DNA of 35,030 nucleotides from Sulfurimonas sp. (lineage in GTDB: Bacteria; Campylobacterota; Campylobacteria; Campylobacterales; Sulfurimonadaceae). Location of the stretch: the NCBI GenBank assembly GCA_027064515.1, contig JAMOPL010000120.1, forward strand, positions 1 through 35,030, given 5' to 3'. Of the stretch, positions 9,351 through 17,459 are shown one piece after another. The notes beneath the pieces were generated by a model. That model was not told the origin of the DNA. It saw only the letters and a program-made list of their open reading frames with translations, and made no database searches. The first letter of the stretch is position 1. Each line of letters opens with the position of its first letter. The position numbers were made by a program, and so were the translations under genes.

Positions 9351-9659
9351 ATGAAATTAGTTGTCACAGCAGACGGAGGTTTTATGACTTCCAAATTTTG
9401 TCCTAATTTTGAAGAGGCTGAATATTTAATTGTCTATGATATTGAAGATAAATTTTATGGTGCCAGAAAATCTCCTTCATTTCAAACAAAAAATAAAGTT
9501 ACATTAATTGATTTTTTAAAAAAAACTTTTATGACACATATAGTTACAGGAAAAGAGATTGAAGATAACTATTTTAATGTATATATACCTAAAAAGTTAG
9601 ATGCTACAGTAGAAGAAGTATTACAAGAGAGTATTGCTGCATTGAATAAAATCATCTAA
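9351..9659 (+). CDS. NifX/NifB-like (dinitrogenase iron-molybdenum cofactor fold) small protein
   Basis: 102 aa MKLVVTADGGFMTSKFCPNFEEAEYLIVYDIED...; resembles this family's N-terminus; downstream of selB in the same direction. Confidence 0.45.
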   Translation: MKLVVTADGGFMTSKFCPNFEEAEYLIVYDIEDKFYGARKSPSFQTKNKVTLIDFLKKTFMTHIVTGKEIEDNYFNVYIPKKLDATVEEVLQESIAALNKII

Positions 9660-9665
9660 TACAAA

Positions 9666-10379
9666 ATGGACTTCAAAGAAAATTCTCAAATGAATAATTT
9701 AGTTAGTGATGCTTTGTTGTTGATAGAGCAAAATTTTTATTTTTTGCATATTGGAGAGTTTTTTACAACATTATCAAAACGAAAAAATTTAACTGTCAAT
9801 AATAACCTTGGGATTAAAAAATATTTTGAGAATGAAACAATATATCATTTTAATGCTAATATTATAAAAGAGTTGCTTCTTGATGCTAAAAAATCTGATG
9901 TTAAACAAACTATTCTTTTTGAATATTTTGTAGAATTTAATGCATTTAGAGGTATTTGTATGGCTATGGTTGAAGCACTAAGACTTGAAACACCATTTAG
10001 GAATTTTATCCAAGATAAACTAAAAGATAAATTTGAAGATTTTTTTGATATTGTATCTTTTATACGAAATGTATTATCTCATAATATTCATGCTGATATT
10101 TATCTATTAGAGAAAGATTATGCAGGAACATTAAAAAGAATAAGAAGGATGAATAGAGATCCAAATATATTTTTTAATTTTTTATATTCTGTGAATTTAC
10201 CAGAGATAAACTCACCTTCTTATGAATATGGTTTTTCTTGTAATATTAATTTTGAATCTTTAAAAGAGAATAAACCTTTTTTAGAAGTCATACCCCTTTG
10301 GGAACTAATGATGATAAGTGAATTGTGTTTTAATTTTGTATTTGCTTATAAAAAAGTAAATATTAAACTTTATTATTAA
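9666..10379 (+). CDS. Uncharacterised protein with RNxxxH motif (possible HEPN-like domain)
   Basis: 237 aa; DIVSFIRNVLSHNIHADIYLLEKDY; 6 nt after the NifX-like ORF. Confidence 0.6.
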   Translation: MDFKENSQMNNLVSDALLLIEQNFYFLHIGEFFTTLSKRKNLTVNNNLGIKKYFENETIYHFNANIIKELLLDAKKSDVKQTILFEYFVEFNAFRGICMAMVEALRLETPFRNFIQDKLKDKFEDFFDIVSFIRNVLSHNIHADIYLLEKDYAGTLKRIRRMNRDPNIFFNFLYSVNLPEINSPSYEYGFSCNINFESLKENKPFLEVIPLWELMMISELCFNFVFAYKKVNIKLYY

Positions 10380-11130
10380 TATATCTAATTGATAAAAATA
10401 AACATATTGATACTAAAATCATAGATGCTGCAACAGGTGCAGAAAATTTCAATCCAAAATTATTAAATTTATCATATATAAGTACTGGTGCTACCATTGG
10501 ATGATATGCGATTATTACAACAGCACCAAACTCACCTAAGCCTCTGCTCCACATCATTAAAGCACCATTTAAAATATCGTTTTTTGCATTTGGTAATGAT
10601 ATTGATAAAAATACACTTAATTTACTAGCACCAAGTGTTTGTGCTACATGTTCATATTTTATATCTACTTTTTTAAATCCCTCTTTTGCTCCATTGATTA
10701 GAAAAGGAGCTGATAAAAACATCATAGCACTTATAATTCCTATCGTAGTATCTATAAATTCTAACCCTATAAATGATAAAAAATCACCAATATATCCATG
10801 ATTAAAAGATATAAGAAGTGCGATACCTGCGGCTGTATGAGGAACCATCACTGGAATATCAAGTAAAGACTCAAGAATGGATTTACCCCAAAAATTATAT
10901 CTAGCTATAAGATAAGCAAGTGGAATACCAGTAAAACAAACAAATAAGACTGCAAAAAATGATGATTTTAATGTTAAAAATATAGATTCATAAGTTTCTT
11001 TATCTTGTAATGTTTCAAATATATTATTTACTCCTACACTATAGAATAAATTCATAATAGGTACCATAAGAAATAAAACAATAATTGAACCTAAGAACAA
11101 AAAGACTATCAAAAAACTTTTATCTTTCAT
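10363..11130 (-). CDS. wtpB: Tungstate/molybdate ABC transporter permease
   Basis: 255 aa MetI-like permease, DIPVMVPHTAAGIALL...SRGLGEFGAVVIIAYHPMVAPVLIYD; between the fdh cofactor genes. Symbol by association with wtpA. Confidence 0.8.
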   Translation of the reverse strand: MKDKSFLIVFLFLGSIIVLFLMVPIMNLFYSVGVNNIFETLQDKETYESIFLTLKSSFFAVLFVCFTGIPLAYLIARYNFWGKSILESLLDIPVMVPHTAAGIALLISFNHGYIGDFLSFIGLEFIDTTIGIISAMMFLSAPFLINGAKEGFKKVDIKYEHVAQTLGASKLSVFLSISLPNAKNDILNGALMMWSRGLGEFGAVVIIAYHPMVAPVLIYDKFNNFGLKFSAPVAASMILVSICLFLSIRYINNKV

Positions 11131-12107
11131 ATAAATACCACATCCTTTTTATTAATAAATATATAACTCTTATCTCCCTCATTAAGCTTAAGTTCCATAA
11201 ATATCTGCTTTGGAATTTTTGCAAAAAAAGACTGTGTATCCTTTACTGTTGCGAATATTTTATAATGATCGGTAATCCCCATAATTTTTTCAATTTTACA
11301 CTCAAAACAATAATCATCTAAACATTTTTCTTTTAAAAAATCTATTTTATTAGGATCAATAGAAAAAAACTTATTTTTTTGTTCAAATCCTAATATTTTA
11401 GTAGAAAATATATTTTTAAATCCTAAGAATTTGGCCACTTCTATACTAGATGGAGAATTTAAAACATCCTTTGCATCACCTATTTGTAATATTTGTCCAT
11501 CAAGCATTACAGCAATTTTATCTGCAAGATATGATGCTTCTCTAAAATTATGAGTTACATGGATAATAGTTGTATTGTATCTTTGCACTATCTCTTTTAG
11601 TGATTTCATAATAGAATTTCTAAATGTGGGATCAACTGCACTTAAAGGCTCATCTAATAGTAATAATTTTGGTCTTGAATATATAGCTCTTGCAATTGCT
11701 ACTCTTTGTTTTTCTCCTCCACTTAAATATTTTATATCTCGTTTTAAAATATCTTTGATTTGTAAAAACTCTATCAAATCCAAAAATAGATTTTTTTCAT
11801 CTTCTATTTTTTTATATCTTGCACTAAATTTTATATTTTTCTCTACACTCATATTTGGAAATAGTGCAAAATCTTGATAAACAAATCCAAAATCTCTTTT
11901 ATTGGGTGATATATTTGAGATATCTTTACCATCAAAATATAGATTACCTTCTGGATTTTGAATACCTGCAATAGATTCTAAAAGCATAGTTTTACCACTA
12001 CCTGTTTTACCTAATATCACACAATATGAGTTTTTTTCAATTTCAAAAGAAATTTTACCTAATATAAAATTATCTTTTTTTAAAAACAAATTTTTTATTT
12101 TTAACAT
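11127..12107 (-). CDS. wtpC: Tungstate/molybdate ABC transporter ATP-binding protein
   Basis: Walker A GKTGSGKT, signature LSGGEKQRVAIARAI, Walker B LLLLDEPLSAVD; C-terminal extension. Confidence 0.85.
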   Translation of the reverse strand: MLKIKNLFLKKDNFILGKISFEIEKNSYCVILGKTGSGKTMLLESIAGIQNPEGNLYFDGKDISNISPNKRDFGFVYQDFALFPNMSVEKNIKFSARYKKIEDEKNLFLDLIEFLQIKDILKRDIKYLSGGEKQRVAIARAIYSRPKLLLLDEPLSAVDPTFRNSIMKSLKEIVQRYNTTIIHVTHNFREASYLADKIAVMLDGQILQIGDAKDVLNSPSSIEVAKFLGFKNIFSTKILGFEQKNKFFSIDPNKIDFLKEKCLDDYCFECKIEKIMGITDHYKIFATVKDTQSFFAKIPKQIFMELKLNEGDKSYIFINKKDVVFI

Positions 12108-13060
12108 TATTTACCTAATATACTTGCATTACCAGTTATAATTGATGGGTTGATAATACCTTGACCATTTTGTTTCATAATTTCTTGTCCTTGTGGAGAT
12201 AAAACAAAATTTACAAATTTAATAGCACCATCGTGATTTCTTGGTAAATTTTTATCTTTATTTTGTACAATAGTTATACCATAAACCATGGCAGAACCTT
12301 TTTTTGTAATCCATGTTCCAGGTTTTTTACCAGTAATATTAATTACAGCTTGTTTATAAAAATCCTTATATTCTTTATCTTTTAAACTAATTTGTGGAGG
12401 TAATGTAATATATTTTAAATTATGTTGAATCGCTACTGATTTATAAATATATAAATAATCATAAGCCCCAGCTTCTAAAAGTCCCAGTAAATCGGTCTCT
12501 TTTGGTCTTACAATCACTTTATTTTTATTTTCTTTGCCATTTTCATAACTATTACCATAACCTAAAAGTTTATTATAAAATTCATTTTTTTTATAATAAA
12601 TTTCAGCTAATTTTGTTACAAGAATGCTTCTATAACCGCATGGATCTAAATTTGGATTTGAATGACCTATCTTAACTCCATCTCTTAAAAATATATCAGT
12701 CCAATTTTTTTCATTTATTTCATTTGCATATTTCGAGTGAGTAGTATATGCTATAACCATCTCATTAGTTGCAAATTGAATATTAAATTTGGCATAATTT
12801 GGTATTAAAAGATTATCAATAACTTTATATGCGGCACTTGCCATTACATCTGCTGGTTTTCCTATGTCTGTAATTTTTCTAGCACATGCTCTACTTCCTG
12901 CTGATTCTCGTACTACATCATACTGCGGATATTGTTTTTCAAAGGCTTTTTCTATTTGTGAAAACGGTACAGATAAACTACCAGCATGAAATACAACAAT
13001 TTTTTCTTTTGCAATAGCCATAGTTACAATTAAACTTAATATCAATAATAATCTTTTCAT
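12107..13060 (-). CDS. wtpA: Tungstate/molybdate-binding periplasmic protein, WtpA-like
   Basis: Signal peptide; KIVVFHAGSLSVPFSQIEKAFEKQYPQYDVVRESAGSRACARKITDIGKPADVMASAAY typical of WtpA. Confidence 0.85.
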   Translation of the reverse strand: MKRLLLILSLIVTMAIAKEKIVVFHAGSLSVPFSQIEKAFEKQYPQYDVVRESAGSRACARKITDIGKPADVMASAAYKVIDNLLIPNYAKFNIQFATNEMVIAYTTHSKYANEINEKNWTDIFLRDGVKIGHSNPNLDPCGYRSILVTKLAEIYYKKNEFYNKLLGYGNSYENGKENKNKVIVRPKETDLLGLLEAGAYDYLYIYKSVAIQHNLKYITLPPQISLKDKEYKDFYKQAVINITGKKPGTWITKKGSAMVYGITIVQNKDKNLPRNHDGAIKFVNFVLSPQGQEIMKQNGQGIINPSIITGNASILGK

Positions 13061-13070
13061 TTATATTTAC

Positions 13071-14306
13071 CTAATTGATATTATTATCATTTGTATCTAA
13101 TGATACTAGATTTAATGGTATAATTTTTATAGTTTCATTAGCTTCAACCTGATCAATTCCCCCTGAGAATATTGCTACACAATTACTCTCATACATAGGT
13201 GTAATCATTCCCGAACCATATTTATTATCTCTTGTGGCTGTAAAGTAACCATCTTCAATAATTCCTAAAACAGTATTTGCTCTACGAGGATTTAATTTTA
13301 ATAATTTTTTATTTTTAACATTTATAAATGTTTGATGATATTTTGTACTGCCTTGTAGTTTGTATAATATTGGTAAAGTCAATACAAAGCAATTTAACAT
13401 AGTTGTAAGTGGATTGCCAGGCATAGCCATTACATAAGTTTTATCCATAAGTCCCATCATAGTTGGTCGTCCTGGCTTTACCTTGATACCATGAAAAAAA
13501 CTTTTAAGTCCATTTTTTTGAAATGCTTCATATAAATAATCAGCATCACCCATACTAATACCACCTGTGGTTATAACTACATCATAAGATTTTAAATTAT
13601 CTATAAATTGTATAGTTTTTTCTAAATTATCAGGGATTGAACCTACGTATGTTGGTTTGAAATTAAAACTTTGTAGCAAAGAAACAATAGCAAATCCATT
13701 TGCATTATATATTTCATCTTCATTTGCTTTTTCCCAAGGTTCTTTTATCTCATCACCTGTAGAAACTATTGCGATTGTTAACTCTTTATATACTTCAATT
13801 CCCATAATCCCTTGAGAAGCTAACATAGCAATATGAGCAGAAGTTAACAACTGCCCTTTTTTAAATAATATATTTCCCTTTTTTTGCTCTTCACCTTTAA
13901 ATTTAACTGAACTATTCTTTTTTATATCAGCTGGAATTGTAACAAACCTATCAGTTACATCAATACATTTTTCTATTGGCACTACAGTATCAACATCATT
14001 TGGAACTTTTGCTCCAGTCATAATTTTATAACAACAATTTTCTTTTAAAATATCCTGTGGTATATCTCCTGCGAAAATTGTATCTATTATTTCCAATCTT
14101 TTCCCTGCATCACTGAATTTAAAAGCAAAACCATCCATTGCAGAGTTGTTAAATGAAGGTAGATTTTTTTGACATATTATATCTTGAGAAATAACCCTAC
14201 CTAGTGCATCATTTAACAAAATAACATCTGTTTCTTTTATCAATACAGCATTGTTTAGAGCTAAACTTCTTGCATCTTTAAATGAGATGTCATCTAAAAT
14301 TGTCAT
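13071..14306 (-). CDS. moeA: Molybdopterin molybdenumtransferase MoeA
   Basis: NSAMDGFAFKFSD, TGAKVP..DTVVPIE, STGDEI, TTGGISMGDADYL, VKPGRPTMMG, AMPGNPLTTMLNCF motifs. Confidence 0.95.
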   Translation of the reverse strand: MTILDDISFKDARSLALNNAVLIKETDVILLNDALGRVISQDIICQKNLPSFNNSAMDGFAFKFSDAGKRLEIIDTIFAGDIPQDILKENCCYKIMTGAKVPNDVDTVVPIEKCIDVTDRFVTIPADIKKNSSVKFKGEEQKKGNILFKKGQLLTSAHIAMLASQGIMGIEVYKELTIAIVSTGDEIKEPWEKANEDEIYNANGFAIVSLLQSFNFKPTYVGSIPDNLEKTIQFIDNLKSYDVVITTGGISMGDADYLYEAFQKNGLKSFFHGIKVKPGRPTMMGLMDKTYVMAMPGNPLTTMLNCFVLTLPILYKLQGSTKYHQTFINVKNKKLLKLNPRRANTVLGIIEDGYFTATRDNKYGSGMITPMYESNCVAIFSGGIDQVEANETIKIIPLNLVSLDTNDNNIN

Positions 14307-15034
14307 TATCTATCTCCCCGTTTTTTTAAAAATAACTCTTTAAATCTTTTATTTGCAAACTCTTCAATATCCTCTTTTAATTGTTTATAATTTTCTATAA
14401 ATTCTAACGCTTTTGGTGTTAAAGTTGTCCCACCTTGTTCACCTGCTCCTTTTTGTGTGATAACTAATACATCATCAAGATTTTTTTGAAGTATTTGTAT
14501 ATGATTCCATGCTTTTTTATAACTCATATTCAGTTTCTGAGCAGCTTGAGAAATAGAACCAGATTCTTTTATAAGCTCAAGTATCTCAGTTTTGCCTTTA
14601 CCAAACAATAAATCTCTATTTTGATTTTCTATCCAAGTTTTGGTTTTTACATACAATCTTGTTCGTTTTTTTTCTTTAAAACAACCAAGTTCACAATAAA
14701 TTACATCCAATCCACCTTGCTTTATAGCGGTTCGAACTGTTTTTAAATTTGATTTTTTTGCTAATTCTCTAGCATCTTTACAATAGACTCTTTGTGTTTC
14801 ATCGCAAATTGTTTTTAAATCTTCTAATACATCTTGTTTAAATTCACCCATAGGTTGTTTACCAAATTGTCCTAAATCACAAGCACCGATTCTAACATTA
14901 ATATCTTTAGCTCTTTGCCCAACAATTTCAGGTGTAGTTTTTAATTTATTTGCTATTTTAAAAGCATTACTGCAACTCAATTTTCCATCATCACCAATAT
15001 ATTTATTTATTAATTCGTCTATTTGTTCAAACAT
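14306..15034 (-). CDS. ModE/LysR-type HTH regulator with duplicated Cys-containing N-terminal domain
   Basis: C-terminal ILELIKESGSISQAAQKLNMSYKKAWNHIQILQ..GAGEQGGTTLTPKALEFIENY (ModE HTH); N-terminal repeats ending IGACDLGQF and IYCELGCF. Confidence 0.85.
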   Translation of the reverse strand: MFEQIDELINKYIGDDGKLSCSNAFKIANKLKTTPEIVGQRAKDINVRIGACDLGQFGKQPMGEFKQDVLEDLKTICDETQRVYCKDARELAKKSNLKTVRTAIKQGGLDVIYCELGCFKEKKRTRLYVKTKTWIENQNRDLLFGKGKTEILELIKESGSISQAAQKLNMSYKKAWNHIQILQKNLDDVLVITQKGAGEQGGTTLTPKALEFIENYKQLKEDIEEFANKRFKELFLKKRGDR

Positions 15035-15818
15035 CTATTCTCCTTTGATTTGAATATATATTCATTCTACCATTTCTTACAAATCCAATAAGAGTTAATC
15101 CAAATTTTTTAGCAATATTTACACCTCTACATGTTGATGCTGTTCTTGAAGCTAAAATTGGAATCTGATGAGTAACTGCCTTAGCAACCATCTCAGAACT
15201 TAACCTTCCGCTTACCATCAAAAAACATTTTTTAAGATCAATTCCCGCTAATCTTGCTTTTCCTACTGCTTTATCTATAGTATTATGCTGTGCTATATCT
15301 TCACCTATAAAATATGTATCTTTATTGAGATATACTTTAGCAGTGTGCACGCAACCAGTCTGCTCATACAAGGGACATCCTAAATAAAATTGATCCATCT
15401 GTTCAAATAACAAATTCGCATCTATTGTAAAATCATCTTTCATAACCGTAGCATCAATAGCAATTTTTGATATTTGTGTGCTTTTTGCTCTACCACAACC
15501 ACTGACAATAACACCTTCTAAATCCAATCGATCAATATTTTCTTCTATTACCTTTGCATCTATATTAACTTCAAATGTAGTAGTATCAAGATCTTTTAAT
15601 TTTATTGTTTTGATATGATTTACATTTTCTATAATATTTTCACTCAGTAAATAACCAACTGCTAATTCTTTTAGATCAACAGGAACAGCCATAAGAGAAC
15701 CTATAAGTTTATTATTAACAATAATATTAAGTTTTATTTCATGAATTACTGTGTCTATTACTGTTATTTTTTTTCCATTTTTTATCTTTATAATCTCTGT
15801 TTCATATATCGTTTCCAT
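15027..15818 (-). CDS. fdhD: Formate dehydrogenase accessory sulfurtransferase FdhD
   Basis: AVPVDLKELAVGYLLSENII; GCPLYEQTGCVHTAKVY; EDIAQHNTIDKAVGKA; VSGRLSSEMVAKAV; ASRTASTCRGVNIAKKFGLTLIGFVR. Confidence 0.95.
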   Translation of the reverse strand: METIYETEIIKIKNGKKITVIDTVIHEIKLNIIVNNKLIGSLMAVPVDLKELAVGYLLSENIIENVNHIKTIKLKDLDTTTFEVNIDAKVIEENIDRLDLEGVIVSGCGRAKSTQISKIAIDATVMKDDFTIDANLLFEQMDQFYLGCPLYEQTGCVHTAKVYLNKDTYFIGEDIAQHNTIDKAVGKARLAGIDLKKCFLMVSGRLSSEMVAKAVTHQIPILASRTASTCRGVNIAKKFGLTLIGFVRNGRMNIYSNQRRIDV

Positions 15819-15837
15819 AAAATCCCTTTATATATGT

Positions 15838-15882
15838 AAATTTTGCATATTTCTATTATTTAAAATATGCAAAATTTGCATA
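15838..15882. promoter_or_regulatory. Compound palindrome with three TTTGCATA-type half-sites upstream of fdhD
   Basis: AAATTTTGCATATTT (15838-15852) / AAATATGCAAAATTT (15863-15877), perfect 15-bp arms; second overlapping palindrome TATGCAAA-A-TTTGCATA (15866-15882). Confidence 0.75.
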
Positions 15883-15898
15883 ATTATTGTTATAAAAA

Positions 15899-15927
15899 TT
15901 TAACCTACTAAAAAATAGTAGATTAAA
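15899..15927 (-). terminator. Putative rho-independent terminator of the fdh operon, downstream of fdhC
   Basis: Minus strand TTTAATCTACTA-TTTTT-TAGTAGGTTAAA (12 bp with one G-U pair) followed by TTTTTATAA. Confidence 0.65.
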
Positions 15928-15945
15928 TCTTATATATTAAAAAAG

Positions 15946-16842
15946 TTAAATTTTCTTTTCTTTTTTTAGCTTTTTATACCAAGTACTATGGAGATATTTT
16001 ACCTCTTCTTCCTCTTTATAACCAGTAATTATACTATGCACAGCACCCTTTATAGCGAATAACGACATATAAATATGTGTAAAAAACAATGCCATAACTA
16101 CAAATGCTAACACATTATGTGTAATTGCAGTTGCTCTCAATAAATCAATTTGAGAAATACCAAATAATTTAGCAATTCCATAATCAAAATCTTGCAAATA
16201 CATAAAAGCACCGGTAATAATCATCACTATTCCACCAAGTGTTGCTACCCAAAACCACATTTTTTGACCTGCATTAAATTTACCTGCAGGAATCTCTTTT
16301 ATTTCTTTACTTAAATACCCACCTAAAATAAACATCCATTTGATATCATCAGATGTTGGTAGCATATCTTTAAACCAAAATAGGAACATTGGGATTACAG
16401 AAATAGTAAATAGAATTGTTGCTAATCCATGTAAGTGTCTAGCATATTCTATAATTGTGCCACCACCTAAATACTTACCAAATACTATCATTAAGCCCGT
16501 AGGAACTATTATAACAAATGCAATAACTGCAAAAAGATGAATAATTCTTTTAAAAGCTGAAAATGCATAAATTTTAACTCCGCCATGTGAAAATACTTTA
16601 GGTCCTACTATTAAATAATGTAAAAAAAACACAAAAGGAACTCCTATAAGTATTCCAAAGAATATTTTATAAAAATATTGACTTTGTAATTTAACAAATA
16701 AAGGTCCCAAATGTAAAGAATTCTCTTTTCCATATTCTAATATATTAGTTAGTCTCATGTTACCCCATATTTGACTATCAGTTGCATAAGCAACTGTAGC
16801 CAACAATATAGCAGCAATAAAGAGAAACATAAACTTTCTCAT
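15946..16842 (-). CDS. fdhC: Formate dehydrogenase cytochrome b subunit (gamma)
   Basis: 298 aa membrane protein, YARHLHGLATILFTISVIPMFLFWFKDMLP...AITHNVLAFVVMALFFTHIYMSLFAIKGAVHSIITGYKEEEEVKYLHSTWYKKLK. Confidence 0.9.
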   Translation of the reverse strand: MRKFMFLFIAAILLATVAYATDSQIWGNMRLTNILEYGKENSLHLGPLFVKLQSQYFYKIFFGILIGVPFVFFLHYLIVGPKVFSHGGVKIYAFSAFKRIIHLFAVIAFVIIVPTGLMIVFGKYLGGGTIIEYARHLHGLATILFTISVIPMFLFWFKDMLPTSDDIKWMFILGGYLSKEIKEIPAGKFNAGQKMWFWVATLGGIVMIITGAFMYLQDFDYGIAKLFGISQIDLLRATAITHNVLAFVVMALFFTHIYMSLFAIKGAVHSIITGYKEEEEVKYLHSTWYKKLKKEKKI

Positions 16843-16852
16843 TATTTATCCT

Positions 16853-17449
16853 TTATTTGTATGCTTTATCCCATCCATAAGGAGCACCTTGAACACCTTT
16901 GCCTCTAGAGGCAACTCGTTTTCTATATATTTTGGAAACTTCTTGTTCATCTCCAACTATTAAAGCTTTTGTAGAACACATAGCAGCACAAATAGGTACT
17001 TTGCCCTCTGCAATTCTATTTTGTCCATAAAGTTCTCTCTCTTTTGCACTATTTGTTTCTTCTGGTCCACCAGCACACATAGTACATTTATCCATAACCC
17101 CTTTAGTGCCAAAAGCACCATCTCTAGGAAACTGAGGAGCTCCAAATGGACATGCATATAAACAATACCCACAACCAATACATTTTTCTTTATCATGAAG
17201 AACTATTCCATCCTCTCTGATATAAAAACAATCCACTGGACAAACTTGCTCACAAGGAGCATCAGTACAATGCATACAGGCAACTGAAGTTGAAAATTCT
17301 TTTCCAAAAATACCCTCATTTAGAGTCACAACTTTTCTTCTACTTATACCAACAGGAAGCTCGTGAGCTTCAGCACAGGCAACAGTACAACCATTACACT
17401 CTATACATCTCTCTTCGTCACAATAAAATTTCATTCTAGCATAATTCAT
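16853..17449 (-). CDS. fdhB: Formate dehydrogenase iron-sulfur subunit (beta)
   Basis: CIECNGCTVACAEAHE, CMHCTDAPCEQVCPVDCF, CIGCGYCLYACPFGAPQFP cluster motifs. Confidence 0.95.
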   Translation of the reverse strand: MNYARMKFYCDEERCIECNGCTVACAEAHELPVGISRRKVVTLNEGIFGKEFSTSVACMHCTDAPCEQVCPVDCFYIREDGIVLHDKEKCIGCGYCLYACPFGAPQFPRDGAFGTKGVMDKCTMCAGGPEETNSAKERELYGQNRIAEGKVPICAAMCSTKALIVGDEQEVSKIYRKRVASRGKGVQGAPYGWDKAYK

Positions 17450-17459
17450 CTCTCACCCC

